Shown here: piece after piece, positions 11,314 through 22,936 of the stretch
Position numbering within the stretch: the first letter of the stretch is position 1
Layout of the letters: every line of letters begins with the position of its first letter
Source of the DNA: Protea cynaroides
Taxonomy: Eukaryota; Streptophyta; Magnoliopsida; Proteales; Proteaceae
Direction: 5' to 3'
DNA length: 64,000 bases
Assembly (NCBI GenBank): GCA_028583415.1
Contig: CM053266.1
Location: 1,905,816-1,969,815 of the forward strand
Made by a program: the position numbers and the translations under genes
Notes under the pieces: generated by a model
What the model was told of the DNA's origin: nothing
Seen by the model: only the letters and a program-made list of their open reading frames with translations
The model's database searches: none

Positions 11314-12000
11314 TTGATGCAATCCAAGGACCAGCCATGAACCAGTCCAAGAACCAACATAAGGACCAACCGACATTGGTCCAACCAAAAACCAAGCCAA
11401 AACACTGTTCACGTGAACAGTACCAACAAAATCTTTTTGTAATATTTTGTTTCTCTCTTTCGTTATTTTTTTCCTAAAGTTAGTTTAGATTTTATTTCCT
11501 AAGTTGATTTACTTTGTGAGTCAGTCTGTTGTTTCATTGTTTTATCCTATTATATATAAAGGAAGTTTCTGTCTAGTTCCTAAAAGTTATTTTGGAAACT
11601 TTTATATTCTCTATAAAGGGAGTTTCTGTTTTAGTTTGGAGTTCCTATTTTTGTAACTTTTTCCATAGTCTATAAATAAGAAGAAGTGGAATTCTAGTAG
11701 AAGAGAGAGAGTTGGCCAAAGTTTAATATTAAATTCTGATTGAGTCTCACAACCAGTGAGACTCAACAGAAACTCCTATTTTATTCATTCACGTTTTCAG
11801 ATAATAGTGATTTTTTTGAGAATTCATAACTTCTTCATCCATGGTTCGATCACCTTTAAATTTGGGTATGTTATCACGCACATTCTAGAGTACTTCCTCT
11901 CCAAGTTTGAAGACCTTCCAACGGCTAAATCTCAAGATAAGTGAGTTTTTCCATAATTTTATAATTCTAGTTTGCTAAAATACCTGTTTGAGACCAATGA
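11314..12000 (+). repeat. Probable LTR or leader of an unidentified retrotransposon
   Basis: Begins TTGATGCAATCC after the G-run. It contains an internally repeated AAGGACCA / CCAACATAAGGACC phrase, two near copies of TATAAAGG(A/G)AGTTTCTGT (about 11556 and 11615), and a strong TATA box (TATAAATAAG at 11671). I could not place the right end, and no second copy lies in the window. The boundary at 12000 is arbitrary. Confidence 0.4.
11740..11766 (+). other. Perfect 11-bp inverted repeat (stem-loop)
   Basis: TTGAGTCTCAC, a 5-nt loop AACCA, then GTGAGACTCAA. It lies about 60 bp downstream of the TATA box at 11671, so it would sit near the start of the transcript. Confidence 0.6.
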
Positions 12001-13660
12001 GCAAGATTGGTTTCAATCCCACCTGTTGGATCAAGCTCATCTTCTAGGATATTTTTCCTCATATCCTAAGAATCAAGGATCCCCATTTTTGAAACATTCT
12101 TACAAATGGATTTGATGTTGCAGAATTATTTGTTCAATTTCAATTACTCTTGTTTGTTAAATTTGGGTTTGGACTAAATAGAGATCCTGTAACAAAGAGA
12201 GATCTATGAATTAAATGTGTTGAAACCCTCTTTGCCACCATATTGCCTAATGCAATTACTAGATGAAACAAGTAGTAAAAATAGAAAGATGATTTATAGT
12301 GTTGAGTTGTCCAAGTCATAGAAACATTAAGAAATGTAAAAACACAGATAGCTTTTGGGACAAGATGGTATCCTGATTGACAAGATGGTATCCTGATTGA
12401 AGTTTGTAAATAAATGGGAGTTGGTAAACTTGGTGGATTATCTTGTTTTAACTAAATTTGGTAGGGTATTTATCATCAAGAAAACTTTAGATGACTAAAG
12501 CAAAAGCCTAATGATATCTTTATAGGTGAAGGAACATAAGGGTGATATTAAGAGTAAGGACACTGAAATTAAACCTTATAGTTGCAGGAGCTTGGCAAGT
12601 GATCAAGATTAAATTAAGAACAGAGAAAAAAGTTATATTTTCAATCTTAATTAATGTCAATAAAATAGAGCTATGCAACAGTTTGAAAAGAATGAAGAAA
12701 TACGTTGTTTTATGACTTAGGGTGAGCATATATGATATAAACTGATCCTTTGGCTATAATAGAAAGAGGAAAATGTTTCCAGAAAAGATATTGATATGGT
12801 TGAGGGGTGGTATGATGGAACTGTAACTAGTGTCAAATTACTAGTATAAAGACCAGAGTCGTGGCTAATCATATTTTGCCTAATCAAGGGACTAGCATTG
12901 GGCCATACATCTTTTCATTTGGTTACAGATGAGGTGTTCAGAGGTATATGTTGTTTACAAGGATATATTAATTGATGAGATCTAAGATCAGAGGAGTGCT
13001 AAATTCTAATTTCGAAGTAAGAGACCGATGGGTGCTTCAAAATCCAAAGATTCTACAATAAATCAATAAAGAATTATATGGCAAGAAATTTTGGTGAAAA
13101 TAGGAGCTGCAATGGGAGAATTATTAAGATTGATAATCAATCCATGGCTATAGCCTAGAGTTACCATTGGTTCAACATAAGGACCAGCAAATCGAAGAGA
13201 CTGGATCAACATAAGGACCGGTAAATCGAAGATAATATTACCCTTAAAATTAAGTAAGATGGATGTAGAGGAGGGGAGCTTGACCAACTATGAAGTTTTC
13301 TATGAATTATTTTATTGCTATTCTTTGGGGCTATTTCATAAGGTAAACTTGTTAATTTAGCATGTTCGGCTGCATTTTGTTATCCTTCCAAAAAGATACG
13401 AGTCCTAGCTTTCACAATTCCATGGTTTATATTGGAAAGTCATAACTAATTAATGGTAGGGTCTTTGAAACAAACGCTGTTTTTATTCTAAGGAGTTGAA
13501 TTTTGTTGGGAATTTTATTTAAACTCTTCTTATTGACACAATATTTTTTATTTGTTCATGAAAGGAGAGTTTGTTTTGTTTATGGGATAGAGGATTGATC
13601 TCATTTGGTGTTAGTTTGTGGCCAAACAAATAGAACCATCCAAGGGGAATATTGATGAAC
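12001..13660. other. AT-rich sequence without recognisable genes
   Basis: No coding frame with a recognisable domain on either strand. It holds an exact 20-bp tandem duplication (12361-12400) and two nearby copies of CAACATAAGGACC (about 13170-13220), a phrase also present at 11355-11370. It is probably internal sequence of the same old element. Confidence 0.4.
12361..12400. repeat. Exact 20-bp tandem duplication
   Basis: CAAGATGGTATCCTGATTGA occurs twice back to back. Confidence 0.9.
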
Positions 13661-15137
13661 TTGATATGACACTGAGAGGGGGGGGGGTGAATCAGTGTCT
13701 GAAACTTTTCTCTGATAAATTCATTGTGGTTCGGAGCTGATGGATATCTAATTTTTTATATACACACAAGCGTATGCAAATCCACCTTGCTACCACTCAG
13801 TGGCCAGGACTACCAGATTTGCACACCCACCCTGCAAGCCATTCCATACACTCCAAAATATACCAGAAAGCAAACACAAAGAACATAGAGATATTATGTA
13901 GTTTACCACCACAGTATGTGATGGCTAGTCCACGGAGTAATGCCCCACGGGCTCCATACTTACTTAATACTCAACTTTTAGTCTCTTACAGACAAGGATA
14001 CTAACCCTAGATTTTCCCAGCATAAAATTGAGAGGGCGTAATGATGTCAGGATTCAGGCTTCAATAGCCAGTGTCCAGCACCCACTGAACACAATACAAA
14101 TAAAATATTTTTGGGGCTTATAAGAATTGCCCTACAATGAAACCCATAATCTAGATAGGTATTCTACTTTTTCTTTTCACCTATACTAGCATACAGTGCA
14201 TAAAAAACATTAAAAGGATAGGGAATGAGAAAATCTCACAATCGATATTCTTGAATGGCCAGTAATAATTTTTGAAGCTCCACACTGCTTTGAGAATCCT
14301 TGAACAACCTTCAATGATAGTAAAACATGATTCATAGAGCACACCATGCACATAGGCTTCCAATCTCCTCCTCCACACAACCCATAATCACCATGAATGG
14401 AAAAATAAAAAGTCTACCAATCTCTCACAGAGATTCAGCACTCCATTGATGCATAGAGAAGAGGTAGTTGGTTATTGATCATCTCACATTGCACGAAAAC
14501 CTAGAAAAACCCTCTGTTAAGCTTCAAAGCACTCTTTTAGATTTTTCTAAACAAGTTTTTGAATCCCAATGGCACCCAATAGGTAGAGCATCCAAAAATA
14601 TGAAAACTGCAACTTGAACGGTCTGATTTGGAGCTCGAATGACCAAGTTATGGCATTTTGAAGTTCGGCCAGTAATATATAAGGAAAGGGAATCTTTCCA
14701 AATGATTCTGTACACCTGTGCCGCTCCAAAGCCAAGCCGCCTCTGTGTTTTCGACTTCTTATTGGTCGATCATAGCATCTCTGATAACCGCTGCTGGATC
14801 GAACAGAAAAAGGCGGGATCGATTGTACACCGCTAGATCTGAATAAATTGCATCAGGCAAGATCGGATTCAATCTAGACCACAGGATCTGGATCAACTTT
14901 TTGATGTACCATGCGTGCGCCACATGGAATCAAGGCACCGTTTCAATATGACGTGGTGCAACTTATTAATCTATGGCTGTCCAATTAAAACCTTGTACGG
15001 CAGTGAGCCTTGCGAGCCTTGCTGCTTGCGGCCTGCTACTACCAGGCATGCCATGGCTGGCCATGTGGTGCCATGGCTGGCCATGTGGTGCCACTGCTGA
15101 CCCTCGACCACGTGATGGCTGCTGCCTACGGTGCCAC
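13661..15137. other. Unclassified repeat-like DNA with a G-run boundary
   Basis: ACTGAGAG followed by a G-run (13678-13687) and TGAATCAGTGTCTG looks like a retrotransposon terminal boundary, but I cannot find its partner. The rest has no convincing ORF. The right end is the target of A2, and GCCAC (15133-15137) should be duplicated on the far side of A2. Confidence 0.35.
15051..15090. repeat. Exact 20-bp tandem duplication
   Basis: CCATGGCTGGCCATGTGGTG twice in a row. The unit is itself rich in TGGC/GCCA inverted pairs. It lies 47 bp from the A2 insertion point. Confidence 0.9.
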
Positions 15138-15409
15138 TGTCACACCCCAATTTCGCAACATTTAGAATGGTGTGATGAACCGCAATAAACCAATGGTTCA
15201 ACCAGGATCTCAAATAGGCGGTGTCCGTTTGCTTAAACCACACACATCCACAACCATAATCAGAGTAAATAAACAATAGCAGAAGTCTTATATATCAAAT
15301 GAACTGAGTATCTAAGAATGATAACATAAATAAATTATCCATTTATTCTCCATTGACTAAGACATAAAATATAAAAAATAATCAATTACATTTCCTTAAT
15401 AATAAAAAT

Positions 15410-15544
15410 CTAATCGAAGACGCAATAGTTGCACTTGCATGACGAATCATGCGACTCCATCATGACTACTGCATCCATTGTCGCCGCATGTCTGTACATA
15501 GGAGCATTTATATAATCTTCTACAGTCGTACCTACATCATCAAC
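15410..15544 (-). CDS. LTR-encoded 45-codon small ORF, copy in A2
   Basis: VDDVGTTVEDYINAPMYRHA ... HDSSCKCNYCVFD-stop, with CxCxxC intact and the same register as in A1. Confidence 0.5.
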   Translation of the reverse strand, partial: VDDVGTTVEDYINAPMYRHAATMDAVVMMESHDSSCKCNYCVFD

Positions 15545-17078
15545 TAAAACCATTCGACGTCGAAAGGGTGAGCACACATCATGGCTCAGTGAGCAAACAA
15601 AACAATGCAACAAACATATGCATGCATTCAATTCATATCTTTGGTCTGGTTCATAAGATTTCAATGTGCTATGGAAAGGATAGGTGGCCGTCGCACCTCT
15701 ATACACGAATGTGTGGAACTGCCCAATGGATCAAACACCATTGTCGCCCCCACATGCACCTACCATGGAATAGAGATAGAGATAAAGTGCTTAGGACCGC
15801 ACGGCATCACACTTCCCCTGATGCTCTACCCATACCAACACGTAAGCCCCTATTGGCGAGGGCTTGCGAACTGGGCTCGCAACTAACCAATCCTAATGTC
15901 AAACAGTGTATCCAAGGCCTCACCCCAGCATCCCTCAATACGTCTATAGAGATAGAGCTAAGGCCCCCCGACAAAGTCAGAGACTACATGATCCGAGACC
16001 ACCTCCCCTGATGCCCAATGATGTAATAGTTCTGCTAAGATAATGGCGATACGACGATGTTAGTGGACAAGACTTGAGTAGAGATAGAGCTAGAGTCTGG
16101 TGTTCAGGATGAACCACAGTGTCACGTCCTCCCCCTGATGCTCCACTCGCATCAAGCACACTAACCACATACATACATTCACATGCCTATTCCTAGCATC
16201 ATCATCATCATGTTATAATAAACGAAATTAAATATGTATGAACAGTAATAACAGGAATAGTAGATGATATGTGAATTACAATCATACAATCATAGAATCA
16301 TACATGGTATTGGACTCAATAAATGAAAACAGTTTATTATTAGCCAATTAGTTTAGGTCTTGTTCCCTCACCTATGATTGAGCGTAGATCCTCGTTCAAG
16401 CTTTATGAATCACTTTTAAATCAGTATAAAGGCCTAACAAGTCGATAGATTTTAATTAGAATTAATTTCAATAAATTTAGACTAACCTAAATTGTAGGGT
16501 CGCAGGTAGGGTAGCACCTAGGGTAGCAGTTTTCTGCGACCCTAGGGTGTAGGGTCGGACGTGGGGTCGGATACCATTAGACCCTACGTGCGACCACACC
16601 CTCCCTGGAACTTCCCGAGGGCATGTGGTTGTTCCTGTGGTCTTGTAAGGTCGGATATCATTCAGCCTACGTGCGACCACACGTATTCTGAGTCGACCTT
16701 TCATTCTAAAGTCCATTTTTTCATGTTTGGATCTTTTGGCTTACTTTCATGGTCCATTCTATGATTTTTCTATGGCTCAAAACTACAAGTTACACACTAT
16801 TCATAGTCCATAATGATTTCCTCCATGGAATCTCTTGAAACTTGTCCATGGATGGATGATTTGGGTTTCTCCTAACCCTATGTTCTTCATAACTATTCTA
16901 TGATCACTTATTCAGGTAAGGAATTAGGTTCATACCTTTATTCAGAGATTTCTTTGAAGTTTTCTTCTCTTCCTTAGTCTTCTTCTTCAAGTTTCCTTCT
17001 CTTCTTCTCTTCCTTCTCTTTCTCTTTCTCCCACTTTCAATTAGGGTTGTAAAGGAGTGAAAGAGGCTAAGGGACGTT

Positions 17079-17088
17079 CTATTTATAG
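17079..17088 (-). promoter_or_regulatory. TATA box of the A2 LTR
   Basis: CTATAAATAG on the minus strand, between the two CGACCCT clusters. Confidence 0.65.
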
Positions 17089-17445
17089 AGGAAAACCCTC
17101 CATAATAAGTCCCAATGAGTTTAGAAAAGATCCCTTGGAATTAGGAAATATTCCTAATTTCTGGTTTTTGTCTGTCATCGTAAGGTCGGACGTAGGGTCG
17201 CAGGATCCGTCGACCCTACACTTCTTAGTCATCCGACCCTACGACTAAAAAGTCATGGGTTGGACTTCTATTGAGGTGGGGTCGACCCTACCTGTTTAGG
17301 CATGCGACCCTACCCTCACATTTACTGTTTTTGGGTTAGACTCATACCTGGTCTTGTGATTTCTTCATGCACTTGGTCCACTTGGCTCGACCATGATAGG
17401 TAGACCTGGTACAAGGTGGTAAGACCAGTTAGTTCGATACGGGTC

Positions 17446-20223
17446 TTACAATTCCCCCCTTATTAAAAATTGTCCCCAAAATTGGTACATACCTTCTGAG
17501 TAAAAAATGTGAGGATATTGCTTCCGCATAACATTCTCTTCTTCCCATGTGATCTCTACTATATCTCGGCTCCTCCAGGTAACCTTAGCATAATAGATGT
17601 CATGGTTGCATAGTCGTTGAACCTTTTGACTAATGATTTCAGTTGGTGCTACTTCGAATGTCAAATCATCAGTTAGATCTGGTGGATCAGCTGTCAAAAT
17701 GTGCGTTAGATCTTTGACGTACTTCTTTAATAATGAGATATAAAATACATCATGCACACTTGACATAGATGGTGGTAGTGCTAACTGATAAGCCACCTTT
17801 TCACGTTTGGCTAAAATCTCATATGGCCCAACATATCTCGGACTTAGCTTCCCTTTCTGTCCGAATCGTTTTAAACCCCGCATAGGTGATACCTTCAAAA
17901 ATACCTTATCACCTACGACAAATTCAAGGTCTCTATGTCGAGTATCTGCATACTGTTTTTGACGATTCCGAGTTGTTATAACTCTTTCCTCGATAATATC
18001 GACTACTTGACAAGTCTCTTCAACAAATTCTGGTCCAACGATGCTATATTCTCCAACTTCATTCCAAAACAGAGGGGTTTGACACTTCCTTCCATATAGT
18101 GCTTCATAGGGTGACATCTGTATAGTAGCCTGATAGCTATTGTTATAGGCGAACTCGATCAAGGGTAGTTTCTCGTCCCATGAGCCTTTAAAATCAATAA
18201 CACAAGCTCGAAGCATGTCTTCTAAAATCTGAATGGTACGCTCCGACTATCCGTCTGTCTGAGGATGGAATGTAGTATTGAACTTCAACGTTGTACCCAT
18301 AGCCTTTTGCAATCTTTTTGAAAACTTTGAAGTAAAGCGTGGGTCTCTATCGGACACAATGCTTTCAAGTACACCATGTAATCTGACAATGTGATCCACA
18401 TATTGCTTGGCTAACCTCTCCAGGGTATACTGTGGTCGTATAGCTATAAAGCGAGCTGTCTTAGTCAGACGATCTACAATCACCAAGACCGCGTCAACTA
18501 CTCGAGGAGTCAACGGTAACCCGGTGACGAAGTCCATAGTGATGCAGTCCCATTTCCATGCTAGTTCTGGCAGCGGCTGCAATAGTCCTGCAGGTCTTTG
18601 TTGTTTAGCCTTCACCCTCTGACAATTTAGGCATTGAGACACGAATTTAGCTACATCTGCTTTCATTCCTCTCTACCAATATAATTTCTTCAAATCATGA
18701 TACATCTTTGTACTTCCAAGATGTACCGAATAAGCGGTGGTGTGAGCTTCCTTCATTAGTCGGTGTCTAATGTCCAAATTTTCTGTTTCAAGAACACATA
18801 CTCTTCCTTTGTACTTCAGTACCTTTTCATCGTCTAAGGTGAACTCAGGAATAGTCCTACCTTTTTCGATGTCTTCTTGTACCGTTCTCAGATAAGGGTC
18901 TGATTTAATAGCTGTTTTCATTTCATCAATTATATCAGGTACAATCTTTAACGTTGCGAACATATTTATAAACCAATGAATAAACCCTTGGTTGGTTGAT
19001 TCACCCGGTGCATCTATCATGAACTGCTCATTACCGTAATTGAACACTTTTCATGTAGTACACATTGCTGCAGTCGTGTTAACCTCTCCTTGAGATTTTA
19101 TCATTGCTTTTCTGCTTAGCGCATCAGCAACTACATTAGCCTTTCCTGGATGATACTGGATATCGCAATCATAATCCTTCAATAATTTCAGCCACCTTCT
19201 TTTTCTCATGTTCAACTCCTTTTGATTAAAAAGATAAGTAAGACTCTTATGATCTGATTTAATCTGAAATTTCTCTCCATACAAATAATGTCTCCATATC
19301 TTGACAGCATGTACTACTGCTGCTAATTCCAAGTCATGAGTGGGATAGTTCTTCTCATGTGTCTTCATTTGTCTTGAAGCATACGTAATTACTTGTTCTC
19401 CTTGCATATGTACACATCCTAAACCCAATCCCGATGCATTAGTGTACAAGATAAATAGCTATTCTATAATAGGAATAGTCAAGATCGGAGCAGATATCAA
19501 TCTAGCCTTCAATGTTTGGAAACTTTTCTCACATTTATCAGTCCAAACAAATTTTCTCCTTTCTTAGTCAAACTGGTGAGAGGTACGGCAATTCTGGAAT
19601 AGTCTTCCACGAATCGTCGATAATACCCAGCTAGACCTTGGAAACTTCTAATTTTTACAATGCTCTTCGATGCTTCCCACTTTACAATGGCTTCAATCTT
19701 GCTAGGATCCACTTTAATCCCTTCAGTGGATACAACATGGCCTAAGAAAGCGACCTCATTTAACCAAAACTCACACTTTGTAAATTTGGCATAAAACTTT
19801 TCTTTCCTTAATCGCTGCAGAGCGGCTCTTAAATTCATGACATGAGTTTCCTTGTCCTTGGAGTAGACCAATATATCATCAATAAAAACAATGACCGACG
19901 TATCCAACATATCATGGAATACTCGATTCATGAGTTCCATAAAAGTTACGGGTGCATTAGTCAATCCAAAAGACATGACTAAAAATTCATAATGTCCATA
20001 TCTTGTTCTGAATGATGTCTTTGGAATATCTCCATCCTTAATCTTCAACTGATGGTATCCTGACCGAAGATCGATCTTAGAGAACACCTTGGCACCTTGT
20101 AATTGATCGAACAAATCATCGATCCGAGGCAATGGGTACCGATTCTCGATTGTCAGCTTATTCAGTTCCTGGTAGTCTATACACAGTCGAACACTACCGT
20201 CCTTCTTCTTTACAAACAATACT
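17446..20223 (-). pseudogene. pol: A2 pol (RT to chromodomain), truncated and broken
   Basis: Right to left: RT from KKDGSVRLCIDY, with ILVYSKDKETH after the FIDD active site (near 19890); RNase H with TNASGLGLGCVHMQG and KSDHKSLTYLF; integrase zinc region (CLNCQRVKAKQQ, about 18620); DDE core with WDCITMDFVTGLPLT; then a chromodomain-like tail, DIYYAKVTWRSRDIVEITWE (about 17590). The stop codon TAA (17446-17448) is made by the first bases of the LTR. Most of the gene is in one frame with stops (for example CAG to TAG near 18247, TGG to TAG near 18673), and a frameshift lies near 19500. The 5' end is lost to B2. Confidence 0.9.
17451..17463 (-). other. Polypurine tract of A2
   Basis: AATAAGGGGGGAAT on the minus strand directly outside the LTR, the primer site for plus-strand DNA synthesis. 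Confidence 0.8.
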
Positions 20224-20625
20224 TGTCACACCCCAATTCTGAACCAACCAGAATGGTATGAGTGAACCGTCTTTGAACCAACGGTTCACACCAGGATCTC
20301 AAATAGACCGTGTCCACTCATACAAACCATTGCACAAAACCACAATCAGAATATAATTACTACAGCGGAAGTCTTTAAATAAATGAACTGAGAATCTATT
20401 GATAAATTTAAATAAAATATCCAATTATTCAAATTTAAACATAAAATATAATATCCTTACATCCACTTAATCCAACTGAAAATAACTAAAAATAAATAAA
20501 AATCAAATCAAAGGTACACGCAGAAAGGGCACTCGCATGAAGCGTCATGCTCGTCCTCTCCTACCTGCACCCAAAGCAGCAGCACCATCATACGCCAGAG
20601 CGTTCATATAGTCGTCCACCGTGTA
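20224..20625 (-). repeat. B2 3' LTR, left segment
   Basis: Starts TGTCACACCCCAATTC. It matches the terminal 400 bp of the B3 LTRs in reverse and stops at the A3 insertion. The last five bases, GTGTA (20621-20625), recur at 32559-32563. Confidence 0.9.
20508..20625 (-). pseudogene. LTR small ORF of B2, interrupted and frameshifted
   Basis: Encodes the TVDDYMNA part and ends at CTTTGA like the other B copies. A 2-nt loss in the middle shifts the frame, and A3 is inserted in it (continuation at 32564-32578). Confidence 0.55.
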
Positions 20626-22922
20626 TGTCACACCCCAATTTTGTACTATTTAGAATGATGTGATGAACCGCTAAATAACCAACGGTTCAACCAGGATCTC
20701 AAATAGGTTATCCCCGCGTTATCCAAACTTACGCACATCCATAATCATAATCAGAGTAAATACACAATAGTGGAAATCTTGTAAATAAATGAACTGAGAA
20801 TCTATGTGATGTTAAAATTTAAATAACAATTTATTCTGTATCAACCGAGACATAAATAAATATCAATACAAATCTTTAATAAATTTAAATAAAGAAACCT
20901 ATAAAAATATCTAATCAAACACACACGAGTTGCACTCGTAAGAGGAGTCGTGTGTATCCACTTCAGCTTCAACTTCCATCGCTGCCACATTCCCGTACGC
21001 AGACGTATTCACATAGTCTTCAAAGGTATAACCTGCATCATCTACTAAAAATATTCGACGTCGAGGGGTGAGCACACATCACGGCTCAGTGAGTAGCCAA
21101 AAAAATGCAACAATACATATGCATGCAAAAAGTCAATTTATGTCTTTGGTCTGGTATATAAGTTTGCAGTATGCAATAGAAAGGCTTACGTAGCCAAAGG
21201 TCGCGTTTATTGACTCCGCCTCTATACACGAGTGTGTGACGTTACCCGAAGATCACGTTTATCGTCAACTCACATGCACCCAACCACGAACATTATATAA
21301 CAAAGGTTACGTTTATTGCTATATAGTGCCATAGCAACACATAAGCCCCGATTGGCGAGGGCTGCAAACTGGGCTCGCAACTAACCAATCCTAATGCCAA
21401 ACAGTGTATCCAAGGCCTCACCCCAGCATCCCTTAGAATGTCCATAGAGATAGAGCTAAGGCCCCCCGGTAGAGTCAGAGACTACAAGGACCGAGACCAC
21501 CTCCCCTGATACTCTACGACATAATAGTTCTGCTAAAGTAATGGCGATACGACGATGCCAATGCACAAGACTTGAGTTAGAGATAGAGCTAAAGTGCTGA
21601 GACCCACCAAAGGTTAACGTTTATTGACGTTCTCATCACACCTCCCCTGATACTCGCTCGCATCAAGCACATCAACCGCACACATACAAGCACATGCATA
21701 TTCCTATCATCATCATCATCATCATGTTATAAATAATAAATTAAATATGCATGAACAAGTAATAGAAATATTGGATGGCATGCTGTATGCACATTACAAA
21801 CATATTTGCACAGAATCAAACATGGCATAGGACTCAAGAAATAGAAAACAATTTATTATTAACCAATTTAGTTTGGGGTTAAGGTTCCTCACCTTAGCTT
21901 GCTATAAGATGTTTTTCCAAGCTTTAGAATCACCTTTACAGTGTTATTGTATTGCTAGAAGCCCTAACAAAGTCAATAGAATTTAATTAGAATTTATTCG
22001 GAATTAAAAACTACTCTGTTAACTGAGGGTCGGAGGTAGGGTCGATGCTAGGGTCGATGGGTCTATCGACCCTCCCCTCTTCCTGGACATCTCGAATGCT
22101 GAGGGTCGATGGTCAGGAATACCTAGGGTCGGATGGCCTATCGACCCTGGGTGCGACCCTTGGTGCACTTTGGTCCAATTTTTACTTTTTAGTCCATTCC
22201 TCGTGTTTGGGGTCCTATGGCCTGCTTCTACATTCCATTCAACATTCATTCCATGGTCTGAAACCATGAATCATCCACCTAGATAGCTTTCATACATTCT
22301 CCTAGGGTTTTCCATGAAAACCTAACCATGGATTGATGGTTTGGGTTTCTCCGAGATCACACTCTCAACAATTACTAACCTAAGGTCTGTAGAAACTTAT
22401 GGAATTAGTATCCATACTTAAGAAGATAACTTTTCCTCTGAAATTCTTCACCTTTTTTCTAAGTTCTCTTGCTTGCCTCTCTTCTTCCTCTTTTCTTCTC
22501 CTCTCTTTCTCTCAATTCAATTAGGATTGTGAAAGGAGTGAAAGTGGCTTAGGGACGTCCTTTAAATAGAGTAGGAACATCCTAAATAAGACTCATTGAG
22601 ATTTGGAAAGAATCACAATCGAAAAATATAAAAATTTCCTAATTTCTATATTCGGCAGAAACTGAGGGTCGATGATCCCGTCGACCCTAGGGTCTTAAGC
22701 TGTCCGACCCTCCCTTCAAAACTGAGGGTCTGACTTTCTGTTTTGGGAGGTCCGACCCTGCTTAGCTGGGTATGCGATCCTTCCCCTAATTTAAGTGTTT
22801 TTGGGTCGATTTGATACCTGGGATCTTGATCTCCTTCACGCCCTTGGTCCATTTGACTCGACCATGACGGGTAAACCTGGTTCAAGGTGGTAAGACCGGG
22901 TTAGATTGACACGGGTCATACA
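20626..22922 (-). repeat. 3' LTR of A3
   Basis: Starts TGTCACACCCC and ends GGGTCATACA. CGACCCT clusters lie at 22025-22165 and 22664-22800 on either side of a weak TATA region (TATTTAAAGG, minus, about 22560). The motif AATAAACG (minus strand) occurs at four places between 21202 and 21626. Confidence 0.93.
20911..21045 (-). CDS. LTR-encoded 45-codon small ORF, A3 3' LTR copy
   Basis: VDDAGYTFEDYVNTSAYGN ... HDSSYECNSCVFD-stop, 45 codons. The first Cys of CxCxxC is Tyr in this copy but Cys in the other A3 LTR. Confidence 0.5.
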   Translation of the reverse strand, partial: VDDAGYTFEDYVNTSAYGNVAAMEVEAEVDTHDSSYECNSCVFD

Positions 22923-22936
22923 ACTCCCTCCAACTT
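22923..22936 (-). other. Polypurine tract of A3
   Basis: AAGTTGGAGGGAGT on the minus strand, directly outside the LTR. Confidence 0.8.

Larger units (their letters stand above)
15138..17450 (-). repeat. 3' LTR of A2 (family A, 2313 bp)
   Basis: Starts TGTCACACCCC and ends GGGTCTTACA at 17450, with a polypurine tract directly beyond. TATA box CTATAAATAG at 17079-17088 (minus). CGACCCT clusters lie at 16495-16700 and 17183-17315. It is closest to the A1 LTR. Confidence 0.92.
15138..20223 (-). mobile_element. A2: family A chromovirus, 3' half
   Basis: A minus-strand element: 3' LTR (15138-17450), polypurine tract, and pol up to the start of RT. At 20223 the code breaks off exactly where the B2 LTR begins. 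The remaining RT N-terminus, protease, gag, antisense gene, primer-binding site and 5' LTR are not in the window. They should lie to the right, beyond the rest of B2. Confidence 0.88.

Noticed and set aside
13774..15188. Short ORFs in 13774-15188 as host genes
   Set aside because: No recognisable domain, no consistent codon pattern, no splice or promoter context.
22019..22269. LTR ORFs rich in STLGSxGLSTLP repeats on either strand (also 31654, 55330, 62714)
   Set aside because: Low-complexity translation of the repeated GGGTCGAT motif; lengths and frames vary between copies.
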